In this document: one piece after another, positions 38,301 to 47,319 of the stretch
How the letters are laid out: every line of letters starts with the position of its first letter
How positions within the stretch are numbered: the stretch's first letter is position 1
Source: Sympetrum striolatum
Taxonomy: Eukaryota > Arthropoda > Insecta > Odonata > Libellulidae
NCBI GenBank assembly: GCA_947579665.1
Contig: OX388350.1
Location: 31,963,393 to 32,027,392 of the forward strand
Length of the DNA stretch: 64,000 nt
Reading direction: 5' to 3'
The notes under the pieces: model-generated
Databases searched by the model: none
What the model was told of the DNA's origin: nothing
Seen by the model: the letters and a program-made list of their open reading frames with translations, nothing else
Position numbers and translations under genes: made by a program

Positions 38301-41300
38301 GGAAGAAATCTTTCCCTTAAGTAGACAAAGATTGAAAGCTCATGTAAAATGAAATATAACTATGGCTCTAAATATTTTATTTAAAATATTTTAAATGACT
38401 GAAAGAGGGGTAATTTGAGAAGTCAATAAGTATGCTTTGTTTTAAGAATTCTACCATCTTTCAAATATATTTCAATGTTCTCTCTACATGGAAGGTAAAG
38501 TCATTTTCTTGTACTGATAAAAAAATCTTAAGGCATTAGGCATTATTTCACTTAGAAGGTAAGTGAAAAACTCCTTAAAATTTTTATTTAGATATACACC
38601 TTGATGCTGTAGTATAATTATGGTAGAGTAATTTTTATTTTTTGGTTTTATATCGCTGCTTTCTTTGGACTGGTTTTTTGTAGCATAGCTGCTTTCTTGT
38701 AAATACATATTTATAATTATGTAAATATAATAACTTGATTAATAAAGCAAATATAACATTTGCCTAACAACTAACGCTAATATTAATAATTTACACTATT
38801 GTATATACATCTTTTATTAAAAGGTTTAGTTTTTTATTTTCGCTTTTTTACCATTATTCTGAGAGGTGTATGGTGTTTGGTGGTTTGTGTTACTTTATCT
38901 GTTCTTAATTGGAAAGCCATTTTTTAAGCAACATTACGCAAATAATCAGCTTATTTCATGTACTTGCATTATTAAGGTTATCTAGATGATATAAGATTTT
39001 AATTTCACCATAGGTATAATTGTGGTTAATGGAAAGATTTTATTTAAATCTTGATTAAGAGAATTGCATACAATTAGATTTCTGTAGAAATGATTCTCTT
39101 GTATATATCGGGCAAAAAGTATGCAAAAGACCAAAGATCTTAAAAATAATCTACATGAAATCCTCTCATTACAAATAGCCCTCTCATAGTTGTGATATTT
39201 TTCAATTTGAATAAATATTTGGGATTGATTACCTGGATAAATGAGACATTTATAAGTTCTTATTATTTACAAATGATCATACAAGATAAATTACAGTATC
39301 CTTCACAAACAAAAAGTAAATAGATTTCATGAGCCTTAGATATCTCACAAGCATGGTCATTCTACTCCATTAAAACCATTTTAATCAAGTTACCTTGATA
39401 CTGTGGAAGGCATGCAGTAAAATGAATCTGTGTAGGATACTCTGATTATGAATGTGGTCTTTTATTCCATTCTTCTGGGTGTAGGATGATCACTCAAAGA
39501 ATAATCCATGAATAAATCATCTTTGTCTTTTCTCCCCTTTCATTTGGATTGGGATGTGAAAATTTTAAAGATGAAGAAAAGTTGATTTACTCACAGATTA
39601 TTCTGCATTTTACTCAATTTCTTTTCCTTTATTTCCTTGCTCTGGGACATCTGTTTTCTTTAGCCTTTTACCACGACAAGCAATTCTGTATGCTGCTACG
39701 AATATTACCCAAGTCACCAGCTCGATGTCTACTTTCCAAGGAAGAAATGGCACAAAGAAAGGGCAGTAGGAGAGTAGCGTAACATTGGTTGGCTGGTATG
39801 GGTATTAGAGGTGAATAATGGACTTTAAAACCTTTCAATCTTATTCTTATTGGTCAGTTGAGTAATAAATTTTATTTTTAGTTAAGCATCCTTGACTTTT
39901 GCTCATTTATTTTAGTAGAAGTAATGTTGAATTTTCCTCTAAAACTGAATGCTTCTTCTTATCTTTAAGAATTATTTCTTTTCATACTACTATGTTAACC
40001 CTCTTTCTTGAAAAACATTGACTGTATTTTTGTCAGATAATTTGAATATTTCAAAGTGGCTTGTATAACAGTTATCTTCCAATTCTGTTGGACGCATTCT
40101 TAATTTATAAAGCAATCTAAAAGCGAGTTAAAAGATTTTCTTTGCTTTCCACTGTGTTTTTTGTTTCATTAATTACTACCAATAGAAGTGTTTATAGATT
40201 CTCTTGAATTAACTTTGAAAATTATTGAAGTCTACTACAGAAATTACATTTCATAATATAATCTGTCAATGACCAGGAGTTGAATAATAAAAACTACAGA
40301 TAAATTTAAAACAACTACCATGTCATATTATTTATCTTAAATTGTAATATTCTCATTAAAAAGGTTTTTGATTTCTCTATTTCACTGCTGTATTGACTGA
40401 AAGTAATATTGTATTCCACAATATCTCATACCTGAATTGAAATACTCAGTAATTAATACTGCTAATTCTTTCTTTTATACAAACATTTTTACTAAAAGAC
40501 AGTAAATTAATCCACATCCACATTGATGATAAACAGATCAAACATTAAAGGTGAACCAATCAATCAATAAACTATAAATGAATTATAAAAGTGTTACTAG
40601 AATTGCTTTGGTTTTTTCCTTTTTTATACAATCTTTTAACCTCACAGAAACAAATAATACATATGTAATTCAATTTCACTAAAGTTTTCTTTAATTATAA
40701 TTATATATATTTTCTCATTACTTGTGTACTTTTGATATTATCTTTGTGGTCACTTTCTTAGTAGAATTAATATCTTGGTATGATTTTATGCAGAAGGTTT
40801 AATTTGGTTGTGGTTTAAATTATTTCTCAAATTGGTTTTTAATTGAAAATCATTCACTTCTTAACAATGGCACTTTAATACAAAGGAATGTTTGTAAATA
40901 TGAATGTGAAAATTGATAAAATTTCCACTGTAAGATGATATCCTCAATTAACAACAAGTATGAACAAAATCATAGAGAGATTCCTGAGTTTGAAGCCAAA
41001 AAGATGGACTTCCATATTTGTGATTGGAAGGTATTGGGAAGATCCTGAAACAGTCAACTAGCCCCTATTTCATGCTTAGCTCAAAGGGCCCCAGATATTC
41101 CTTGATAGGGCCACAAAAGAGGACCTCCCCATATCTTGCTGGAGGTAGGGAACCAAACCGAAAACCCAAACAGAAAGAATGATATTTTTGTTTTGAGCAG
41201 AGCTGAATCCAAACCAAAATAACAAAACATGGTGAACCTGAACAAAAAAAACGATATTGATTTCACTCTATCGGTTGAGGAAGGTTTATGAAAGAGGGAT

Positions 41301-42854
41301 CACTATCAACATAAGGTCCTCATACCTGCCAAAGCTAGCTTGGAGTAAGACGATAGAAATTTTGAATATGACAGTTCTGCATGGTGAAAGGGCCATGAAA
41401 AATCAAAGTATGATATTGGTTGAATCTTAAATAAAATCTTCAGTATATATCAATTGATAAATTAAATTCATATTATTAATTTCAAAGCACAATTAATTTC
41501 ACTTAAAATCACTTTTTCTAGTTAATACATGTTTCATTCAATTGTAAATCATCGTAGTCTATTAGGTTTCCTAAAATTTTTAAATTTGGATGGAAAAATA
41601 AAGGTTCAAACTAGTGTACTGATGCTTGCAGAAGTGAGACTAGAGTCAAACCAAAATTCTGAGAGAACTGGAACAAAAACTGAAACCAAAAATGTTATGG
41701 TTCAACACCCTTGCTGAAAGGTACTGGAAAGACCATTGAACACATTGAAACCTTGAAGTCATGCCAACTCATATTGGGAAGATCCTGGAACAGTCAACTA
41801 GCCCCTATGTCATGCTTAGCTTGAAGGGCCCCAGCTATTCCTTGATAGGGCCACAAAAGGGGACTCCCCTTCCCTTTTCATGAAGGCTGGACATTTTGAA
41901 TTCCTCAGTTTTCCTGTTTCCAGTAGTCTTATAGATGGAAGTAAAGAAATTCGACAAATATCTTGTGAACTATTATAACATCTTATTGAAAAGTTGATGT
42001 AATTGTTTGAAATTATTTCCTCAATAATTATGAATAGAAGATGTTGAATAGAAGATTTACAACTGAGCTAACTTTCAGGCTAGCATATTATGCACACAAT
42101 GTTGACTTGACTGAGCACCAATTGAAAATTAAAATTGACGTCATTAAATTAAATATATTTTTTATATTGCAACACCTGCTCTCTCAACAACTTCAATAAG
42201 TCTGAGGAGCTGTTAGTTTCTAGAAATCTCCTCAAAATATTGCATGATAAATTTGATGTGATTCTTTGCATGCTCACAATGTAATTTTTATCATTTTCAC
42301 ATTTATTTTAATTTTGGAAACATTCCTTGGAGCTGAAGGAAGATACTGGCTACTTAACTTTGATAATGGTGTGTTAATGACTTTTATTACTAATATTCAA
42401 TTAAAATTATTTAAAATATTTTATTAACATTCTTCCGTAAAAATATTTTGGTGATTGGCCTGTGATATCTTCTCTTTGCCCAATATTTCCTACATAAAAA
42501 GATCACAGAAAGGACCATTTGAATTATTTCTGCCAGGGACCAGCAGGAGATTCAGATAAATAGGCTTAAATTAAGGAGAAATTGTTTGTTGTTGTTTTAA
42601 TTAGAATATGTGTGAATAATATATCTTTACTTTATAGCATATTCCCATGGAATTGCTCAAACCTGTTTCTGCGCATCCTCATCTCACAAACTATGCAGGA
42701 ATTTGGTGATATTCATAAGGCCAGCGTAAAAGCTGAAGGAACAGTGAATGGGATACAAGGAAAAGAAGAAGTGATAAAGAAGAGCCCAGGGGCAGAGGGA
42801 CTTGGTCAGTCTTTCAGGGTTAGATGCCCTTGTCCAACAGAAAGGAAGCCGTGA
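35186..42854 (+). CDS. SDR16C / epidermal retinol dehydrogenase 2-like short-chain dehydrogenase (3' six exons)
   Basis: Classical short-chain dehydrogenase/reductase; members of this group are membrane-associated and oxidise retinol or related lipid alcohols with NAD(P). Exons 35186-35310, 37142-37252, 37357-37518, 37746-37828, 38059-38175 and 42638-42854 join in frame at GT..AG borders and give 270 aa. Visible motifs in order: CDISNRED (adenine-pocket Asp), ILINNAGIVSG (NNAG), DVNVLAHFW (catalytic Asn), VTIASLAG (catalytic Ser), DYCASK (YxxxK), and VVCPYYINTGMF after the active site. The N-terminal TGxxxGxG exon(s), about 65-75 residues, were not found upstream, so the gene is incomplete here or has a first intron of up to 35 kb or more. 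About 45 C-terminal residues run past the usual family end. It is convergent with the protease downstream. Family call is firm; substrate is inference. Confidence 0.9.
35560..36141 (-). other. 193-aa antisense open frame in an SDR intron
   Basis: The longest open frame in the window, antisense to the SDR gene and wholly inside its intron. The peptide is basic, with RSIKEKTRRSC, a hydrophobic stretch near YFILISPLCI, and DHALTPFVNSLS. I recognise no family and see no signal peptide. It lies in the CpG-rich DNA just before the CpG-poor block. Either an unidentified gene or element, or a chance frame of unusual length. Confidence 0.25.
36567..36584. repeat. (AT)n microsatellite
   Basis: A run of alternating A and T in the first SDR intron. 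Confidence 0.85.
36931..36991 (-). repeat. SINE 3'-part fragment
   Basis: On the plus strand: AAAAGTGCTTGACAGCTTAG, then GGCTTCCACCGAGAATAGACC. This is the reverse complement of the block at about 52,697-52,745, with 10-12 extra bases between the two halves. It lies in the SDR intron. Confidence 0.65.
37142..37252 (+). CDS. SDR exon b
   Basis: Acceptor TATTTTTCAG and donor GTATGT, phase 0 at both ends, 37 codons. Carries ILINNAGIVSG and the DVNVLAHFW segment. Confidence 0.93.
37357..37518 (+). CDS. SDR exon c (catalytic Ser, Tyr, Lys)
   Basis: Acceptor CATTATGTAG and donor GTAAGT, phase 0, 54 codons. Contains HGHIVTIASLAGLVG and DYCASKFAVVGF, so the active-site Ser, Tyr and Lys are all present. 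Confidence 0.95.
37746..37828 (+). CDS. SDR exon d
   Basis: Acceptor TTTACACCAG and donor GTATGT. Starts in phase 0 and ends two bases into an Arg codon. Encodes GVHTTVVCPYYINTGMF, the loop after the catalytic Tyr. Confidence 0.93.
38059..38175 (+). CDS. SDR exon e
   Basis: Acceptor CTCTTGACAG. Completes the Arg codon, then LFPILEPDYVADKIV and LKIFVALK. Donor GTGAGT at 38,176. Reading through instead would meet TAG at once, so the splice (ending TA, phase 2) is preferred because the next exon restores a Tyr codon. Confidence 0.88.
41033..41130 (+). repeat. Direct repeat of about 100 bp, copy 1
   Basis: TATTGGGAAGATCCTG, CAGTCAACTAGCCCCTAT, CATGCTTAGCT and TTCCTTGATAGGGCCACAAA also occur in the same order at 41,771-41,870. 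About 93% identical by eye. Lies in the last SDR intron. Confidence 0.88.
41771..41870 (+). repeat. Direct repeat of about 100 bp, copy 2
   Basis: Second copy of 41,033-41,130, 738 bp downstream. Differences include GAAACAG/GGAACAG and AGATATT/AGCTATT. A degenerate GGTACTGGAAAGACCATTGA at about 41,717 hints at a third, shorter copy. Confidence 0.88.
42638..42854 (+). CDS. SDR terminal exon
   Basis: Acceptor CTTTATAG. The first base completes a Tyr codon, giving ALKY across the junction, then IFPWNCSNLFLRIL and TMQEFGDI, where the family normally ends. The frame continues for about 45 more residues, Lys/Glu/Gly-rich and ending CPTERKP, to TGA. Either a lineage-specific tail or a missed alternative end. 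Confidence 0.82.
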
Positions 42855-42945
42855 TAATTGTTTTCATCTAGTTACAAATTATTTCCTTTTCTATCATGTA
42901 CATGTGCCTTTTCATACTTTTAGCAAGAAACATTGTAAAATAATT

Positions 42946-42951
42946 AATAAA
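42946..42951 (+). terminator. Poly(A) signal AATAAA for the SDR gene
   Basis: First AATAAA after the stop, about 92 bases downstream. Confidence 0.55.
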
Positions 42952-43648
42952 TTTTGTAAAACTAAGAAACAAATCTATTACTTTATGAAATAATGATAAC
43001 TAACATTTAGTTGATCAATGGCCGAAATTAAAAAAAAAAAAATTTGCCATTTAAGATGCAGCAAGTACCTACTTAATACTTGCTTATTACTCATATATAG
43101 GAAGCCCATTCATTTTTGTACCAATTATTTTCCATATCTAGCTCAATTTCTGATCTATAAAAATAATTTGGTCAGTTTTAAGAGGTTTATAAAGTTACAT
43201 ACTTTCATTCTTACCTTAGACAATTTCAATTTGTTCCTTCAAATATTCCATCACCAATATTTGAGGTATTTCCCATGAAACTATATTGTTTTTGAAACAC
43301 TGCATATATTTTTTATTCATTCAAGCTAGATTCATATAGGGTTATTTCTTAAATATTTGGCAGATATATATTGAACTTGAAAAGATGAGCAAAAATATAA
43401 GATATAGATAAGTTATAGGTGAGTTACACAACTGGAGTTTTAGAACTGACTGATTTTGCCAAGTTTGGAAAAATATATATTATATATACCAACCGATAAT
43501 TTAAGACCCATTTAATAAGTGCAAAATTTCTATTCTATTTTCTAAACTTTCTATTTTTTTAATGTTAACGAATTTACGGTTTTTTGAATTTCTGAGTGAC
43601 AGTAAGAATATTAATACTTTATTCATCCAAAGATCTAGCACAGGATGC

Positions 43649-44584
43649 ACGGTACATGCGGGCGTTTAAGTCGACCCCTAAAATTTTGAGGTAAATTTCT
43701 GGTTTTAGCCTTTGTTCAGCATATAAGTCGACCCAAAAAATAAGGCAACACCACTTCCCCAGCTCGATTTTATGAGAAGAAAAACTACGGTATCGATGAA
43801 TATAAAATAGCTTAAGGAATATTTACCACATAAGAATAAGACACAAGAATTGTCTCTTTCAGCTGCCATGTCAACTTCTCGCCTCTGCTTAACTTTTACA
43901 CAAATTTCTTTTATTAGTATCACTCAGGCTACACAAATAAAAATGCATTACAAAATAGAAACACAATGGTATTAAAAATTTATAATAGAAATAATGGTAT
44001 TATAGCGTGGCAATATCAAATCAAGTCACTGCAAAACAAAACTTCCATTAACTCCTAACGCTAATTCAAATCATAAGGATCATATAAACAAACCATGAAG
44101 TGCTTATTGATCTTCATTTGTAAAAAGAAAACATCTATATATATATTAAAGTTTTGTAAAATAAAAAATACTTGAGAAGAACTTAATATAGTTTTTTTGT
44201 GAAGAATTAAAATAATTGCGAAGAATAAAAATGAATATATATTTATTCTTCTATTATAAATTTATTTTCTAAATATATTTGACTCTCTGATAATTATTTT
44301 GCAGGGCCTTACATTTTTACTTTCAGCCACAATTGTATTTCATGATAAAATTTGTTTTATATGATATCTACGTTAATTAGACACGCCAAAAATTACTTTC
44401 AGTAAGGAATAATTGTGGTGAGTTGCGAGAGTTTGTGTACAACAAGTGTTAAGCAGGCAGTTTCACTTATTTACCCCTTGGTGATAAAGGGTTGAATTTT
44501 ATGCTCAGCATATAAGTCGACCCCTGTTTTTTGAGAGATTTTTTTAGGCTTCAAAGGATGACTTATACGCCGGCATACACGGTA
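43649..44584. mobile_element. Inverted-repeat DNA element, pogo/mariner-like ends
   Basis: The left end CACGGTACATGCGGGCG with TTTAAGTCGACC matches the reverse complement of the right end (TACCGTGTATGCCGGCG, TATAAGTC). A second GCATATAAGTCGACCC box lies about 60 bases inside each end, in the same orientation at both. The interior is AT-rich with no transposase motif, so it is non-autonomous. Flanking TA is compatible with a Tc1/mariner/pogo insertion but not proven. Confidence 0.6.
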
Positions 44585-44934
44585 GATATCATCAGTAACA
44601 TAAAGAGAATTAACAATAAAAAGAGTATCATGATATATAAAAACATAATAATATGAGAAAATAGCATAGTCCATAAATAGCATATAAGGCACTGAGCAAG
44701 ATAAACTGAGGGCATTTGAATTCTACGGACAACCAAGGATTGTGTACAACATTGCTCTTAGTATGAATGTAAGGGGAGTGCCTTCATATTAATTTGCATT
44801 AAGGACCTGAAATCCAAGAGCCTAAAATGTTCCCACTATCATTATTTTAACATTGAAATTAATACTATATTTAGAATTCTAAATACAGGAAGCTACTTTG
44901 AGTAGAAGACAATCTTCTTAAGAAAAAGTAAACA

Positions 44935-44942
44935 ATTTAGAG
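44935..44942 (+). repeat. 8-bp target-site duplication, left copy
   Basis: ATTTAGAG abuts the left end of the hAT element and is repeated exactly at 45,604-45,611. Confidence 0.9.
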
Positions 44943-45603
44943 CAGGGGTACTCAACCTGGTGCCTGTGGGCACCCAGGTGCCTGAAGCGACCTCGTACAG
45001 TGCCAAACTTCAGTAAAAGGTTTTCCTTTATTTCCTACAACATTATTTCTTGGGATTGCTATATCGGGGATAGAGTGGAGGTTTGGTGGGGAAAGAGTCA
45101 GAAACTTGGTTGTCCTGGTCTTGGGTTTCGTAAATATTTTACCCCTCTTATCACCAATGTCCAGATTAACAAGATGCGTATCTATGTCATATTTAGTTCA
45201 TTATGCTAATGCAAAGATTCAGCTCGGCTCAGCTTATCAATGTATGAAACTCCTCGTAATCAAGGACTGCTGTTTTTCGGAACGCAGCGGTGCACATGCA
45301 GTGAAAACCTTCATACCAGATGTATTCCCCGTTATTAAATCTTCATCGGAGTTAAAGACTTTCTCACATGAGGTTCTCACATATAAGATGTGAGGTTGTG
45401 ATGAAATTATATACCTTGTAATATTTTCGATCTCATATACCATGGAATGTGTTTTTTTCAAACGGCCATCGGTTAACTGGTAATGATAATATTGCCAAGG
45501 GATGGCCTCAATATCACCCTGGATGGAAATGTCATGTGGTGCCGGCTTTGCTTTCGGAAGCGCCCTTTGGTGCCCAGGTGCCAAAAAATGTTGAGTGCCC
45601 CTG
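44943..45603. mobile_element. hAT-superfamily non-autonomous element (661 bp)
   Basis: Starts CAGGGGTACTCAACCTGG and ends in the reverse complement of CAGGGGCACTCAACATTTTT; both ends then show GGTGCC. It is flanked by a perfect 8-bp duplication ATTTAGAG, the hallmark of hAT insertion, and the CAGGGG terminus fits the superfamily. The 115-aa minus-strand frame (45,237-45,584) has no transposase motif that I recognise. The element is visibly CpG-rich compared with its flanks, suggesting recent insertion. Confidence 0.9.
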
Positions 45604-45611
45604 ATTTAGAG
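45604..45611 (+). repeat. 8-bp target-site duplication, right copy
   Basis: ATTTAGAG, identical to 44,935-44,942. Confidence 0.9.
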
Positions 45612-46920
45612 GAACACTTTTAACATCATGTTATTCTAATTAAGGCAAATTAAGTTTCTATTACCAAAATTAATGAAGCAGATGTATACCGTGAACAATC
45701 GCAAATCATCTACTACAGTATTACCTAGTTTAACTGATTAAGCCTATAATAATAATAATTGTTTTTTTTATATAACATTTCTTTCCTGCAGTTGTTGCAG
45801 AGGTTTTATACATATCCTTAAATTAACCTAAAGGCATGCAGACTTCCCTGTTTTGTAACACAATTGTAAGATTCTGTGTACATATCAGTCATGGATTGAC
45901 GTTTATCCTAATAGTTTGATTGGAAATTTCCACTATTAAGTAAATAATTTTCATTACTATAAAGGCTAACATTTTCTGATATTATTAAATACTTAATAGA
46001 ATAAATATATTTTATCATGATTACATATTTTTACAAATTATATTTTTTGTGAAAATGAATAGAATAAATACATTTAAACTCACCAAAGATTTTGGTGTTT
46101 CCAAATCCCAGGCTATGCATGATTCTTTTCTAAATAATACCATCCAAAAATAAGCAGGAGTCATCCATCAAAGTCATGTGTATTCCATTGGCACCAGATA
46201 AGAAATTCTGGGAAATATATAAAAATTAGCAAGAAGGTACAGTATTGATGAAAGAAAAAAGGTTGACTTATAATTTAATTAACGGTTAAAAAAAATTCTC
46301 TAAAAGTAAAAAAAAGGTATTCTGCATTATCAAAATAAAGCAGGTTAGTGTTATTTCTCATCTGCAGGTTTACTCAAGGATATAATGGTAATCACAGCTC
46401 AAGATATTTCGTAAGACCCCTTAGAAGCTGCTGGTCTTGTTTTACACACGAAAAATCATATTATTCCGCTAATATTTATAATATTTTTAATCACTTAGTT
46501 CTATTTCTGAAGAATAAAATATAACATTCTTAGGTTAACTTAATTTATTTAAATGCATCTATTTTGATTACTTTGTAAAAGATTGGCTTCATTATTATTG
46601 TTAATACTACTTTTTTTAATGGATAGATGTTATTTCAATTACATCTATTATAATAAAATGTATCATAGGAAGACAAATTGTTTTTCCTCATTGAAATATA
46701 CTTCGAGCAATGCAATGCATTCTTGATGATCAGAGCTGGCATGAAAGTCAATGATGCTATGAGTAAAACAAAGTTTTAGTTCCACAGTGAAAACCTTTAC
46801 TAGTATCCAAACAGTTCTAATATCAATAATAAAAAATGAATGTTAATTAAAAAATTAATACCTTCAGAAAATAAGAAATTACAAGCCTTATGCAATTAAA
46901 AGATGAGTGTGATTAGTTCA

Positions 46921-46926
46921 TTTATT
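46921..46926 (-). terminator. Poly(A) signal AATAAA for the protease gene
   Basis: TTTATT on the plus strand, AATAAA on the minus strand, about 100 bases past the protease stop codon. Confidence 0.6.
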
Positions 46927-47025
46927 TCTCTGGAATTTTCAATATAAATAAAAGTATTAAATATCAATTATAATTTACAGTAATGTTGGAAGTTTTCCAA
47001 ATCTATGCATTCATTGGAAGTTATA

Positions 47026-47319
47026 TTAGAATAAATGCATAACAAAGATAAATAAAACTATGAGCCTCGTTTGATATAAAGATGAGCTTCCACTGTGTAC
47101 AACTTTCCTCATCCAGCTTCTATAATGCCTGATGTCAGTGTATACTGTCGGAACACCACCCTCAGTACAATTCCAGCTCCAAGAAACTATTCCTACTACT
47201 TTCCTAAGTCCATGTTCAGGGGAATATCCCTCTTTCTTCCATGAATCAATCAGATCTGGGGCAATAATATCACCTTCTGCATCTGGCACATCACACACCA
47301 AAGGACTGCCTGAATCTCC
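47026..47319 (-). CDS. Protease exon 7 (catalytic Ser, C-terminal tail)
   Basis: Acceptor TTTTCCCAG, then GDSGSPLVCDVP, VVGIVSWSWNC and PTVYTDIRHYRSWM, ending in a hydrophobic tail and stop. Confidence 0.94.
   Translation of the reverse strand, partial: GDSGSPLVCDVPDAEGDIIAPDLIDSWKKEGYSPEHGLRKVVGIVSWSWNCTEGGVPTVYTDIRHYRSWMRKVVHSGSSSLYQTRLIVLFIFVMHLF

Larger units (their letters stand above)
38176..42637 (+). other. Last SDR intron (4.46 kb)
   Basis: No nested gene seen. It holds a direct repeat pair (41,033 and 41,771). The frame at 39,549-39,782 shows no SDR similarity and is treated as chance. CpG is very rare throughout. Confidence 0.8.
42952..46920. other. Intergenic region between convergent genes
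   Basis: About 4 kb between the two poly(A) signals. It contains two DNA-transposon derivatives (43,649-44,584 and 44,943-45,603). No gene, RNA or origin is seen in the remainder, which is AT-rich and CpG-poor. Confidence 0.6.

Noticed and set aside
39549..39782. Open frame in the last SDR intron as an alternative terminal exon
   Set aside because: No similarity to the SDR C-terminus and no acceptor giving the right phase; the exon at 42,638 continues the family sequence directly.
45237..45584. 115-aa minus-strand frame as an hAT transposase fragment
   Set aside because: No zinc finger, RNaseH-like or dimerisation motif recognisable; it is more likely a chance frame in a non-autonomous element.
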